Numbered from the stretch's first letter, positions 6,412 to 15,193 are shown. The stretch: DNA of 64,000 nt from Chloroflexota bacterium (GCA_016191875.1 JACPVG010000030.1:1-64000); one strand, 5' to 3'. Notes: generated from the letters alone by a model not told the origin. A program made the numbers and translations.

Positions 6412-8319
6412 TCAGTTCCCGGTTCTCAGCCGGTTGCAGGAGTATTTGTCCTGCTCACGCTCGCGCGGCGGATAATTGCGCGTTCCGGGGCCGTACTGGC
6501 ACACCGTCGCCCAGGGCTCGTAATGCGTGCGGATGACGTCCTCGTAAAGCACCTTGCCATCACGGGTAACGGTGCGGGTCACGGTCACATCCGCGCCTTC
6601 CACCGCCCAGTCCACCTGCTTGATCTCTCCGGCGTCCAGTTCGGCGCTTTCCTCATAGACCGGGTCAAGGGCTTCTTTTACGTTCTGCAGGCCGGAGGTG
6701 CTCCACGCCACCTGGCGTCCGTCGTTGGTGGAATAGAATTTCCAGGTGATACTGCGCGCCCCGGGGTTGACGTACACCTCCATCAGCAGCCAGTATGGGG
6801 TGTCGTTCTGGAACTTGAAATCCACGATGGGCGCGTAGACGGTGGCGTCCAGCCCGGCCAGGTTGGGGTTGACGCTGCCGGAAGCGTTGAGTTCGTAATA
6901 ATACACGCGGTAGGAGTGCGAGTAGCGCTCGATGATAGGGAAGCCGCCAAAGAACACCGTGCGGAACAGGGTGGTGCTCACCTGGCACACGCCGCCGCCG
7001 ACGCCCTTGATGGTGCGGTCGCCATAGATGATCCACGCCTCGGTGAAGCCCGAGTCCAGGCTTATGTCGCCGATGTTCTCCACCATGCTGAACACCGCGC
7101 CGGGTGCTATCAGCAGACCGTGGAAGCGGCTCCCGGCGGTCTGGATGTTCTGGATACGGCCGGCGCTGGAGCCGTAGAAGTAGGTGGTCTGGTCGCTCAC
7201 CAGTTCGGTGATGCCCAGGTCGGCGGCGGTGGCGCTGCTGCTCACCTCCGGCGCTTGCAGGTCGAAGACCAGTTCAATGGTGTGTGCGCCCTCGCCCAGG
7301 CGCTGGTTGATGTGCTGGATGCTCTCTTCCACCAGCAGGCGGCGGCCGTCCAGAGAAGGCTGGATGACCTCCAACTGGCGGGTTTCGTCGTTGAAGATGA
7401 AGCGGGCATTGTGCGGGTCGCGGGTCAGGACCGGGCCAAGCGGCTCCAGCACGGCGCGCAGTTTGGCGGCATTCAGCCCCACCTGATACACCACCTGTCC
7501 GTCGATGATCGTCCGTTCGATGGTGAGCATGTCGGCCAGGGCGGCCTGGTCGAGCGTCCATGGGCCAGGGTCGCCCTCGACCCGCCCGGCGATATCCAGC
7601 GTGAGCGGCTGGCTGAGGATGCGCCGCGCCAGCTCGGCCTGGGCGCCGACATCCAGCACCTGCGGTTGGCGAGTGACCATCGGCAGGGCGATGCGTCCGC
7701 TCTGCATGTCTTTGAAGAGCGGCTCCAGCAGGCGGATGGCCGCATCCACGTCGAGGCTCCGCCCGACCTGGCCGTCTTCGGCCAGCACCTGCCCATTTAC
7801 GACGCCCAGGCTGGCCTCTCTGACCGGCTGGTTGACGCGCGCCGCGATGCCATCCAGCGCCAGCTGCGCCAGCGGCCCATCCAGCACGAAGACCGGCCGG
7901 ATGTCCTGCCCGGCCCGCCAGACCTGCAACTGGCGCAGCCAGCGGGTGCCCGGCAGGCTGTCGCGGCCGACGCGATAGGCGGCGTCGGCGCTGGCCTGGG
8001 CCTCGAAGAACAGGCCCAGGTCAGCCGGGCGCAACGTCCAGGACTGCTCCCCGTCCTCGAGGGTGATCTGTTCGCGGCCGGGGTAATCGATGCGCTCGGC
8101 AAGCAACGCGGCGGCCTGCGTGCGGCGTACGCCGGAGAGGTCCACGCCGCCGACCGAAACGCCGGGGTAGATGCGCCCGAGGTAGCGGAACTGGAAAAGC
8201 AGGATGGCGAAAGCGAAGAGGGCGGCGAACAACACCAGGGCGGCGGCCGCGCCGGCCAGGGCGCGGGCGAACCAATGGGGCTGCAACCGGGGCGGGCGGG
8301 CGGTCTGGAGTGCGCTCAT
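6412..8319 (-). CDS. VanW family protein with peptidoglycan-binding-like repeats
   Basis: 635 residues. One N-terminal membrane helix (about 23-47) is followed by two PG-binding_4-like modules (IYPGVSVGGVDLSGVRRTQAAALL and similar) and then the VanW domain (about 390-530: GAVFSMVENIGDISLDSGF, GVGGGVCQVSTTLFRTVFFGGFPIIERYSHSY). A C-terminal G5-like strand segment (DVTVTRTVTRDGKVLYEDV) ends it. VanW proteins are common in monoderm cell envelopes; their activity is unproven and this is not evidence of vancomycin resistance. A TAAAAT at 8329-8334 (minus) lies 9 nt from the ATG, so the leader is very short or absent. Confidence 0.88.
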   Translation of the reverse strand: MSALQTARPPRLQPHWFARALAGAAAALVLFAALFAFAILLFQFRYLGRIYPGVSVGGVDLSGVRRTQAAALLAERIDYPGREQITLEDGEQSWTLRPADLGLFFEAQASADAAYRVGRDSLPGTRWLRQLQVWRAGQDIRPVFVLDGPLAQLALDGIAARVNQPVREASLGVVNGQVLAEDGQVGRSLDVDAAIRLLEPLFKDMQSGRIALPMVTRQPQVLDVGAQAELARRILSQPLTLDIAGRVEGDPGPWTLDQAALADMLTIERTIIDGQVVYQVGLNAAKLRAVLEPLGPVLTRDPHNARFIFNDETRQLEVIQPSLDGRRLLVEESIQHINQRLGEGAHTIELVFDLQAPEVSSSATAADLGITELVSDQTTYFYGSSAGRIQNIQTAGSRFHGLLIAPGAVFSMVENIGDISLDSGFTEAWIIYGDRTIKGVGGGVCQVSTTLFRTVFFGGFPIIERYSHSYRVYYYELNASGSVNPNLAGLDATVYAPIVDFKFQNDTPYWLLMEVYVNPGARSITWKFYSTNDGRQVAWSTSGLQNVKEALDPVYEESAELDAGEIKQVDWAVEGADVTVTRTVTRDGKVLYEDVIRTHYEPWATVCQYGPGTRNYPPREREQDKYSCNRLRTGN

Positions 8320-8424
8320 AGTGCCATGATTTTACCAACCTGGAGAGACTCAACCATCCATCCAAAGGATGAATCCGAGGCAAGCCGAAGAACCGGGGGA
8401 GTCTCGGCCCTGAGTATGCTTCTC

Positions 8425-9141
8425 CTATTTCAGCCCACTCAATGGGAAGGCGCAGTCCGGGCGGGGCTGCGCGGCGGCCAGGGCCTGCCACAGTTCTTCC
8501 AGTTCCCCCCGGCCAACGCTGGCGTTCAGGTGCCCCGGGTAGAGGTCGCTGGCGGCCAGCCAGGCGGCGGGAGCGGCCAGGCCGGCGCGTTGTTCACACA
8601 ACAGGCTCAGCAAGGCTTCCTGGTAGTCGCGCAGCGCCGCGGGCTGCTCCCAGGGTTCGGCCGGCCGGCCGCGGAACAGGCGCGCATCGCCCGCCCCGCC
8701 TGCTTCCACCAGCCGCAGGAGCTCTTCAAGAGCGGTTTCGTCCAGCACGACCAGCACGTCCCAATGCAGTCGCTGGGCGGCGATCACGTCCAGGTCGCCC
8801 AGCGCGGCAATGTCGTTTCCATCCACCTCAATCGGGCTGTGGGCAGCCTCGTATTCGCCCAGCTGCATGGCCGGGTGGACGGGGTAGACCGGCAGGAGAT
8901 CGATTTCGGCTTCTTCCGGGCGGTACGTGACCAGCCAGGCGCTCAGGAGCACGGCGCGGCGGTCGTCCAGGTCGGTCAGGCCCACGAACAGGGCGTTCAC
9001 CTGGTTGGGCAGGGCGGTGGTCAATTGGGCCGGGGTGGGCGTCGGGAACATCTCGGCGCGCAGGCCGCGCATCAGCGCCCAGCCGGTGAATGTGCCGCCT
9101 GCCACAGCCAGCAGGAACAGCGTTTTGAACAGATTTCTCAA
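8425..9141 (-). CDS. Membrane-anchored protein resembling a degenerate LytR-CpsA-Psr domain
   Basis: 238 residues with an N-terminal membrane anchor and a core NALFVGLTDLDDRRAVLLSAWLVTYRPEEAEIDLLPVYPVHP. This parallels the opening of LCP phosphotransferases (a GxDxR stretch, then strands leading to SIPRD), but the acidic/Arg catalytic signature is not visible. The LCP assignment is therefore a guess from shape only. It starts with TTG at 9141 and overlaps the preceding gene by 4 nt, so it belongs to the ftsZ-containing cluster. Confidence 0.55.
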   Translation of the reverse strand: MRNLFKTLFLLAVAGGTFTGWALMRGLRAEMFPTPTPAQLTTALPNQVNALFVGLTDLDDRRAVLLSAWLVTYRPEEAEIDLLPVYPVHPAMQLGEYEAAHSPIEVDGNDIAALGDLDVIAAQRLHWDVLVVLDETALEELLRLVEAGGAGDARLFRGRPAEPWEQPAALRDYQEALLSLLCEQRAGLAAPAAWLAASDLYPGHLNASVGRGELEELWQALAAAQPRPDCAFPLSGLK

Positions 9142-10178
9142 GGCGCGTTTGCCCCTCCGGAATTCTCCTGGGCGTGGTCGTAGTCGCTGGGGTGCAAGAG
9201 AGACATCAGTTCATCCAGCGCCGGGTGTATCTGGCCGTCGCTCAGGATCAGGGCCGGCGCTGCGCCGCGCGCCGGCGGGTTCAACTGCGCGAAGAAGCCC
9301 TTGTCGATGTACAGCTGGGCGTTCATCAATCGGAAGGCGCGCTCCAGCCAGTCGGCCTGCTGGCCCGCGCTGCGCACGCTGCCCGGCCAGCCAAAGCCGG
9401 TGACCCAGATGACGCTTTCCGGGTGGCCGTGCTGCAACATGGCAAAGCGCACCTCTTCGTAGGATTGTACCGCCGGCAGGCGCAGGGCGTTGGCCTGAAT
9501 CGAGGAAGTCTGGATGTTCAGGCGCGGGCGCAGGCTCACCACACCCAGCTGGGGCGCGCCGTCAAGGGCGTAGAGCGCTTCGAGGAACTCGGCTTCGGTC
9601 AGGTCGCCCTTGCTTTCGGCCGGGGCCAGCCCGCCCGCCGCCAGCGTCAGCGGCCGCCCGGCCTCCGCCAGCATGGCCTCGACCTGGCGCAGGAGTGCCA
9701 GGTAGGCGCCCGGGTTGGGGGCGCTTCCCCAGCCGGCGGCGGTGTTGGCGGCCGGGAACGGCTCGATGGCCGCCACGGCTGGATAGGTGCGCGCCAGCAA
9801 CAGGCTCATCGCCGCGGTGATGAGCGCGTCCGGCCCGGCCGGGGTCATCGCCCAGGGCGGTGCATTGGTCAGGCTCACCAGCACCTTGAAGCCGCGCGCC
9901 TCGGCTATCCGCATGAAGGTTTCAAGTTCCGGGGAGGAGAAGCCGCTGGCGCGCTCAGGCCAGATGCGCTGCCAGTCGAAATCCACGGCCAGCCATTCGA
10001 TATGGGTTTCTTCGGCGGTTTCCAGCGCGGCCTCCACCTGCGTCCCCCACAGGTCCACGCGCGCCCCGAAGGTGAGGCCGCCGGCGGCCGCCCGCGCCGG
10101 TACAAAGCCGGGTAGGGCCAGCCCGCCTGCCAGCAGCATGAGCAGCCCCCACCGGAACGCCCGGCGAATCGGTTTCAT
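9138..10178 (-). CDS. Secreted glycosidase-like TIM-barrel protein, probably inactive
   Basis: 346 residues with a signal peptide (MKPIRRAFRWGLLMLLAGGLALPG...ARA). The body resembles GH5/GH39-type (beta/alpha)8 enzymes: IEWLAVDFDWQRIWPE, FKVLVSLTNAPPWAMTP, AAIEPFPAANTAAGWG, VIWVTGFGWPGS. In active relatives the last motif is usually TEFGW, with Glu as nucleophile; here it is TGFGW. The acid/base NEP is IEP. Loss of the nucleophile predicts a binding rather than hydrolytic role (inference). The start at 10178 is chosen because it begins the signal peptide. It is translationally coupled (TTGA) to the LCP-like gene. Confidence 0.7.
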   Translation of the reverse strand: MKPIRRAFRWGLLMLLAGGLALPGFVPARAAAGGLTFGARVDLWGTQVEAALETAEETHIEWLAVDFDWQRIWPERASGFSSPELETFMRIAEARGFKVLVSLTNAPPWAMTPAGPDALITAAMSLLLARTYPAVAAIEPFPAANTAAGWGSAPNPGAYLALLRQVEAMLAEAGRPLTLAAGGLAPAESKGDLTEAEFLEALYALDGAPQLGVVSLRPRLNIQTSSIQANALRLPAVQSYEEVRFAMLQHGHPESVIWVTGFGWPGSVRSAGQQADWLERAFRLMNAQLYIDKGFFAQLNPPARGAAPALILSDGQIHPALDELMSLLHPSDYDHAQENSGGANAP

Positions 10179-10195
10179 GGCGAAAGAGCGATCTT

Positions 10196-10492
10196 TCAGG
10201 GGATCAGCCAGGCCCATACAAACCCGAAGGCCAGGCCGGAGAGCCAGCCCAGGAACACCAGGCACCAGTTGCGGAAGGCGCGCGGCTGGCGTTGGAAGGC
10301 GTCGCCCAGGGTTTGGAGCCTGTGCGTCAGTCCTGGTTGCTGGCGCACGGCGGTGAGAGCCGGGATCATCGCCCGCCAGAACAGGTCCGCCAGCGGCTCC
10401 CACAGCCGTTGCCACAGCGGCCGTTTGGTCTGCTGCAGTTGCGCCAGCGCCAGCGTGAACTCGTGTTGGAAGGCGTAGTCGTTCCAGTCCAT
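10196..10492 (-). CDS. Small hypothetical protein with C-terminal membrane helix
   Basis: 98 residues. The N-terminal two-thirds are polar and helical (FTLALAQLQQTKRPLWQRLWEPLADLF). The last 25 residues form a hydrophobic helix (WCLVFLGWLSGLAFGFVWAWLIP), so it is a tail-anchored or single-pass protein. GAGGAAG precedes the ATG. It sits between the 81-residue gene and the glycosidase-like gene in the ftsZ cluster. No family recognised. Confidence 0.7.
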   Translation of the reverse strand: MDWNDYAFQHEFTLALAQLQQTKRPLWQRLWEPLADLFWRAMIPALTAVRQQPGLTHRLQTLGDAFQRQPRAFRNWCLVFLGWLSGLAFGFVWAWLIP

Positions 10493-10505
10493 GATTCGGT
10501 CTTCC

Positions 10506-10751
10506 TCAGCGCGAAGTGGACATGCGCAGGATCTGGCCCTTGTCGTTGGCGACCACCCGCACCTGGCGCGGGATGCGCCGCCCGCCGGCTTCGTGGGCCG
10601 TGCCGCTGAAGATCAGCAGGTAGGTGGGCAGGTGTTTGGCGGATTTGGCGTGCGGCGTCTGGTTGGCGTGCACGCGCGGCTGGCTCCATTGGATGCCGGG
10701 GAAACTGCGTTCGACGCTCTTGGATATCCTGTCAATCGTCTTGTTGTCCAT
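10506..10751 (-). CDS. Small hypothetical basic protein
   Basis: 81 residues, basic, soluble (IDRISKSVERSFPGIQWSQPRVHANQ...LPTYLLIFSGTAHEAGGRRIPRQVRVVANDKGQILRMS). The central strand pattern suggests a compact alpha/beta fold. A Shine-Dalgarno GGAG precedes the ATG. It lies 30 nt downstream of ftsZ on the same strand and is probably co-transcribed. No family recognised. Confidence 0.7.
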   Translation of the reverse strand: MDNKTIDRISKSVERSFPGIQWSQPRVHANQTPHAKSAKHLPTYLLIFSGTAHEAGGRRIPRQVRVVANDKGQILRMSTSR

Positions 10752-10781
10752 GGCTCATGCTCCAATCGGGGTCGCGCCCCG

Positions 10782-11966
10782 TCATTTCCCGCCGCTCGGG
10801 TAGCGGCGGCGCAGGAAGGCGGGCATATCCAGGTCGCCCGCCGCGCCGGCGAGCAGGGGCTCCCGGGCCAGCGGAATGGCCAGCGGTCGTTCGTTTTCGC
10901 TATCGGCGGGGAAAGCCTGTGGCCCGGTCTGGAACACCTGCGGCCCGGAGGGTTTGGTCTCGGCTATGCGCTCCGCGCCGGGCAGCAGTTCCTCCAGGGT
11001 GGGCGCGCCCAGGCCGGTGATGACCAGGATGGCCTGCACCTTGTCGCCCATCAGGTCGTTGTTCGATACGCCCCAGATGACTTCGCACGATTCGCAGACG
11101 TGTTCCTGGATGCCGGTCATGGCGGCGTACACTTCGTAGAGCGGCAGGCTGCGGCCGCCGGTGAAGTTTGCCAGCACGCCGCGCGCCTGTTCCAGCGAGA
11201 TGCTTTCCAGCAGGGGGTGGTTGAGCGCCTGCTGGACGGCCTTGACCGCCCGCTCCTCGCCCTCGCCGTAGCCGATGGTCATCAGCGCGCCGCCGCCCAG
11301 CTTCATCAACTGCTGGATGTCGGCGAAGCCGCGGTTGATCAGCCCGGGGGCGGTGATGAGTTCGGTGATGCCCTGCACCGCCTGGCGCAGCACGTCGTCG
11401 CCCAGGCACAGGGCCTGTTCCAACGTGGTGGTCTGCGGGCTGGCGTTGAGCAGGCGGTCATTGGGGATGGTGATGAGCGTGTTGGCGTGCGGCTGAAGGG
11501 CGCGCAGGCCGTGCAGTGCGTTCTGGTAGCGGCGCTTGCCCTCGAAGGAGAACGGCATGGTGACGATGGCGATGACCACCGCGCCCGCTTCGCGGGCGAT
11601 CTGGGCGGCCACGGCGATGCTGCCGGTGCCGGTTCCGCCGCCCATCCCGGCGGTCAGGAAGACCATGTCCGCCCCGGTCAGCGCCTGCCGCAATTCTTCG
11701 CGGCTTTCCATGGCGGCCTTGTAGCCTTTTTCCGGGTCGCCGCCCGCGCCCATGCCGCGCGTCAGCTGCGGCCCCAGGATGACCCTGACGGGCGCGTCGT
11801 TGGATTGCAGCGCCTGGCGGTCGGTGTTGGCGGCGATGAATTCCACGCCGCGCAGGCCGAGGTCGATCATGCGCTGCACGGCGTTGCTGCCGCCGCCGCC
11901 CATGCCGACCACTTTCAGCGCCGGCGCTTCGCATTCGAGGGGCGTGTTGGGGGTCTGGTCGCTCAT
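10782..11966 (-). CDS. ftsZ: FtsZ tubulin-like GTPase with altered T7 loop
   Basis: 394 residues with the FtsZ order of motifs: KVVGMGGGGSNAV (about 18-30), GMGAGGDPEKG (71-81), the tubulin signature GMGGGTGTGS (107-116), and TLITIPNDRLL (163-173). The C-terminal peptide DLDMPAFLRRRY matches the FtsZ tail that binds membrane anchors. The T7 loop, normally N-x-D-F-A-D with both Asp needed to stimulate GTP hydrolysis across the subunit interface, reads N211-R-G213-F-A-D216: the first Asp is Gly. The gene is not in a dcw cluster; neighbours are TIM-barrel-like and envelope proteins. It may be a second, noncanonical FtsZ. Shine-Dalgarno GAGG lies 6-7 nt before the ATG. Confidence 0.93.
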   Translation of the reverse strand: MSDQTPNTPLECEAPALKVVGMGGGGSNAVQRMIDLGLRGVEFIAANTDRQALQSNDAPVRVILGPQLTRGMGAGGDPEKGYKAAMESREELRQALTGADMVFLTAGMGGGTGTGSIAVAAQIAREAGAVVIAIVTMPFSFEGKRRYQNALHGLRALQPHANTLITIPNDRLLNASPQTTTLEQALCLGDDVLRQAVQGITELITAPGLINRGFADIQQLMKLGGGALMTIGYGEGEERAVKAVQQALNHPLLESISLEQARGVLANFTGGRSLPLYEVYAAMTGIQEHVCESCEVIWGVSNNDLMGDKVQAILVITGLGAPTLEELLPGAERIAETKPSGPQVFQTGPQAFPADSENERPLAIPLAREPLLAGAAGDLDMPAFLRRRYPSGGK

Positions 11967-11978
11967 TCGGGGTCCTCG

Positions 11979-13427
11979 TTACAGGGTCTCCAACTGGGAT
12001 GCAATGCTCGTGCCATCTCCGGCCACGCGCACCACCTCGCAGCCGGCGGCTCGCAGGCGCTCCAGGTCGGCCTCGGCGAAGGTCTGCGGCCCGCCGACCA
12101 CGGTGACGCGCTGGGCGGCGGCGGCCTCCTCGACCGAGAAGCCGACGGTGGGCAGGTGGCGCTTGAGGAACGGGCGAATCACGTCCAGGTGCCAGTCGGC
12201 CACGCCCCATTCGTAGGTCGGGAGGAGCAGATAATGGCGGATGCTCCGGCCGTCTGGCGCGGGGGCGCGGCGGGCGGCGTCCGGTTCGCGGGCCGGGGTG
12301 AACGCGGCGCGCGGCTCTGGTTCGGCGGGCAGGGCTTCGGGCAGCCCGTCCGGTTCGGCGGTCAGGTCATCGCCGGGGCGGTGCAGGCCGGCCGCCTGCG
12401 GGGCGGGGGCGCGCTTGGCCGCCGGGCGCGGCCGCCGCTGGGGGTTCCAGGCGTTGAGGGCTTTGGCGGCCGGCAGCGGGCTTTCGCCTTCGCGGAACCA
12501 GGCATCCGCGCTTTCCGGGCTGCCGGGTTGGGCGGCCAGCCGGCCCAGGCTGCACATCTTCAGGCTGGCGGGCAGGGGCGGCTGGCCGGTCTCATCCTGG
12601 CCGTCCAGCAGGCGCAACATGTGGAGCGTGGCCTCGGCGTGGCCTTCGGCGTCCAGCGGGGGGTGTTCCGGGCGCGGCTGGCTCAGGCGGCTGCCGCCGC
12701 CCAGCCCGAGCATGGGCAGTTCGCGGCCCAGTTCGGCCTGGGAAACGGCCGCGTACCAGTCGAAGATGCGGAAGCCGAGGTGGTCTTCTTCGCCGGGCGG
12801 GGTGTAATACGGGCGCGCCGCCGGCCAGCGTTCCGGCCCGCCCGCGCCCCAGTCGAGCGGCAGGTTGTCGGCCCAGGCGTACACGCCCAGCGTCAGTTCA
12901 TCAAATACGTGTCGCGCCTGGGTTTGCAGCCGGTTCAGAGCGGCCCGCAGGAAGGCGGTGTCCCAATAGTCGCCGCCCGGTTCCAGCGGAGGGAAGACGT
13001 TGGCCAGCCCGGCCTGGCTGGCGGCTTCCATCAGCGGCAGGGCGATGTTCAGGAAGTTCGCCACCAGGTCCTGTTTGGCCCACGAAGCCCCATCCCAGGC
13101 GTCGCGGCAGTTGGGCCGGTCGAACAGGGCCGCGAAGCGCACGCCCCAGGCGGCGTAAGCCGCCAGCAGCGGCTGGAGTTCCTGAACGGCGGGCGGGCGC
13201 AGCGGCGAGGCCTGGAAGTGCAGCACCGGTTGCACGCCCGCATCCAGCAGGGCGCGCACGAAGGGTTCGGGGATCGCCCGGTCCACGGGGGCGCGCAGCA
13301 CCAGCCAGCCGGCGCCCAGCGCCTTCAGCGTGGGCAGCCAGGCCTGGAGGTCGTGCTGGCGGTAATGCACCGTATCCGGGTAATACTGAAAAGCAAGGCG
13401 GTTGTTGGGGATGGGATTCGCGGCCAT
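11979..13427 (-). CDS. Cytoplasmic TIM-barrel-like protein with C-terminal alpha/beta repeat domain
   Basis: 482 residues without a signal peptide. The first 270 resemble a glycosidase-type barrel (LKALGAGWLVLRAPVDRAIPEPFVRALLDAGVQPVLHFQASPL; WGVRFAALFDRPNCRD; TLGVYAWADNLPLDWG). A proline/alanine-rich linker (about 320-395) follows. The last 90 residues (RVTVVGGPQTFAEADLERL and the following GCEVVRVAGDG) resemble one cell-wall-binding type 2 repeat. No catalytic residues can be assigned. It is the first gene of the cluster, 12 nt upstream of ftsZ, so a role linked to FtsZ is plausible but unproven. A -10 box (TACAAT) lies at 13494-13499 on the minus strand. Confidence 0.7.
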   Translation of the reverse strand: MAANPIPNNRLAFQYYPDTVHYRQHDLQAWLPTLKALGAGWLVLRAPVDRAIPEPFVRALLDAGVQPVLHFQASPLRPPAVQELQPLLAAYAAWGVRFAALFDRPNCRDAWDGASWAKQDLVANFLNIALPLMEAASQAGLANVFPPLEPGGDYWDTAFLRAALNRLQTQARHVFDELTLGVYAWADNLPLDWGAGGPERWPAARPYYTPPGEEDHLGFRIFDWYAAVSQAELGRELPMLGLGGGSRLSQPRPEHPPLDAEGHAEATLHMLRLLDGQDETGQPPLPASLKMCSLGRLAAQPGSPESADAWFREGESPLPAAKALNAWNPQRRPRPAAKRAPAPQAAGLHRPGDDLTAEPDGLPEALPAEPEPRAAFTPAREPDAARRAPAPDGRSIRHYLLLPTYEWGVADWHLDVIRPFLKRHLPTVGFSVEEAAAAQRVTVVGGPQTFAEADLERLRAAGCEVVRVAGDGTSIASQLETL

Positions 13428-13493
13428 GGCACACTCCGGCAGGTTCGCAGAGAGACTTGCAAGGGTTGTGCCAGCGCGGCGGTGGGGTTGCAG

Positions 13494-13532
13494 ATTGTAG
13501 ATTGTTGATTTGGTTCGCCGCGTGGCTATAAT
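13494..13532. promoter_or_regulatory. Divergent promoters of the FtsZ cluster and the Rhs island
   Basis: TACAAT on the minus strand at 13494-13499 would drive the FtsZ cluster with a leader of about 60 nt. TATAAT on the plus strand at 13527-13532 lies 6 nt before the ATG at 13539, giving a leaderless start for the Rhs fragment gene. Confidence 0.5.
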
Positions 13533-13538
13533 GGGAGC

Positions 13539-14405
13539 ATGCGGCCGGGCGATTTTACAGGGAGTTTACAAGTGCGGAAAAAAGAGGCGCAAGTTAGCAT
13601 CTATGTAAGTTCGATAGGCCGGTTCGCACAGCCGGATACGGTACTGCCGAGTTTGCGAAGCCCGCAGAGTTTGAACAGGTTTAGCTATGCCTATAACAAC
13701 CCAATAATGTTTATAGACTCTTCGGGCCACGCTGGTTGCCCAGCAGATGATGTTGACATCTGGCTGGGAAATGCCCCTGACTGCGATGGTATCGAGATTG
13801 CCAAGGAGCACGTGGTAAACAAGAATGGAACCGCACTAGTAGCAGCGGGGATAGCGGTTCAGAGCCAATGGCTCCAGAGCGAGGAGACAGAAAGAAAGCA
13901 CCACGAAATTAATCCAAATAGCTCTTCCGGCTATGGTATTGCGCAGGCAAGCTATTCAGAGACAGATGATCCATTTGATCCCCAAAACGCGATCGAAGTC
14001 ATGGAAACAAGGATAGAGAATGCCCTTCAGCCATGTACTGGTGGAGTGATAGTTTGTACTGCGACCGATATGATCATCATTGCAGCATTGGCACAGAACA
14101 ACATCTTGGATGCATCAGCAGTCACTGGGTTAGCAAATAATGAGGAGAGAGAGCCGAGATGGATAGCCTACTTTAGGGGACAATCAGAACCCAACCCATT
14201 ATCGGGGCTCAGCGCATGGCTCAGAGAAACCCAGACTGGACAGAGATTCCAGGGCTCGTTCATGCTAAGGTTGTTTTTGAATGACCTGTATGAGCTTCTT
14301 GATGCAGGATATACATTGCCCGCTGGCTTTGATGTTGTGGACTGGGAATACCTGGAATATCTCGCAAATCTTACGACTGATGAATTAGACGAGTTAGGTC
14401 AATGA
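13539..14405 (+). CDS. Orphan Rhs C-terminal fragment with a putative lysozyme-like tip
   Basis: 288 residues. Residues 22-64 match the end of the Rhs/YD core (YVSSIGRFAQPDTVLP, PQSLNRFSYAYNNPIMFIDSSGH). In full proteins this follows thousands of residues of repeats, which are absent here. The unique region after SGH contains SQWLQSEETERKHHEI and SSSGYGIAQASYSETDDPFDPQNAIEVM, reminiscent of transglycosylase-type lysozymes (an early Glu, then GxxQ, then DP). That toxin reading is weak inference. Codon use is AT-rich, unlike the flanking genes, so it is probably acquired. The stop overlaps the start of the next gene (ATGA). Confidence 0.75.
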   Translation: MRPGDFTGSLQVRKKEAQVSIYVSSIGRFAQPDTVLPSLRSPQSLNRFSYAYNNPIMFIDSSGHAGCPADDVDIWLGNAPDCDGIEIAKEHVVNKNGTALVAAGIAVQSQWLQSEETERKHHEINPNSSSGYGIAQASYSETDDPFDPQNAIEVMETRIENALQPCTGGVIVCTATDMIIIAALAQNNILDASAVTGLANNEEREPRWIAYFRGQSEPNPLSGLSAWLRETQTGQRFQGSFMLRLFLNDLYELLDAGYTLPAGFDVVDWEYLEYLANLTTDELDELGQ

Positions 14406-15193
14406 ACCGATTACTAGGGAATCAATCGCCTTATATCAGATGGCCGGTAGTTGCTACTCTTGGATTCCTTGTGCTCGTTGGGGTCAGCGTGTACTATGGC
14501 CAAGGCTCCGAACAGATTATTGATGATTATCCGAGTTACTCTTTTGACCCAGATACGATCTTAACATATCTGCGAGCTGGTGAGGGAGAGGGATTCGCTC
14601 CAATCGAATTCACGGATGCGGTTTCCGGATGTTGCATTCGTCGGCCACAAACCAGTGTAGTATTTTGGGACACAGCGACGTTTCTAGAATTGGCTGAGTG
14701 GGCACATTTATTGGCATGGGGAGAGCCACTTGAGGGTTGGAATCTCGAGGTCATGACGTTTGAGCTAAAGTGTGATGAAGCCCAGGCTGGCCCACAACGC
14801 GCTAGGTTACTTTTCTCTAATGTGGAGAGAAACAGATTTCGATTCACAACCAGTTTTAGCGAGATTGTTATTAGAGCCAACAGTGGGATTGTAACGGTAC
14901 ATAGGGAGACTTATTCTCCTTATCCAGATGTTAGACCTTCTATTGACTTGGATAGGCTTCTGGTTACAGCTGAAACAGCGTTGGAAATGGTTGAGGTATC
15001 TGGTGGGGCAGAGTCGCGAGCCTCGGTTGAGGAAAACTGTGAAGTCCTGATGGTCTTCAACCCAACGTTGCCAGAGGGATATAACGATGGTTGGGAAGTA
15101 ATCTACTATGACTATAAGCGTTTAACCCCATATATTGAGTATCTAGTAAATGCCTATGACGGAACGATTAGTGGTCCGTATGGGAGAGAATGA
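14402..15193 (+). CDS. Hypothetical membrane-anchored protein paired with the Rhs fragment
   Basis: 263 residues. A single N-terminal membrane helix (about 15-33, PVVATLGFLVLVGVSVYYG) precedes an extracytoplasmic domain with four Cys and strand-rich segments (RFRFTTSFSEIVIRANSGIVTVHRET; DGWEVIYYDYKRLTPYIEYLVNAYDGTI). It overlaps the Rhs fragment gene by 4 nt and shares its low GC. By position it could be an immunity protein for the Rhs tip; an extracytoplasmic domain would suit a wall-targeting toxin. No family recognised and the role is inference. Confidence 0.65.
   Translation: MNRLLGNQSPYIRWPVVATLGFLVLVGVSVYYGQGSEQIIDDYPSYSFDPDTILTYLRAGEGEGFAPIEFTDAVSGCCIRRPQTSVVFWDTATFLELAEWAHLLAWGEPLEGWNLEVMTFELKCDEAQAGPQRARLLFSNVERNRFRFTTSFSEIVIRANSGIVTVHRETYSPYPDVRPSIDLDRLLVTAETALEMVEVSGGAESRASVEENCEVLMVFNPTLPEGYNDGWEVIYYDYKRLTPYIEYLVNAYDGTISGPYGRE

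Noticed and set aside
6412-8319. Vancomycin resistance gene
   Set aside because: VanW-domain proteins are widespread in monoderms; no vanHAX-type genes are nearby.
6523-13508. Very long plus-strand open frames opposite the VanW and FtsZ cluster genes (up to 1005 codons)
   Set aside because: They lie antisense to genes with recognisable domains, show no family motifs, and are expected in high-GC DNA where the antisense frames rarely hit stop codons.
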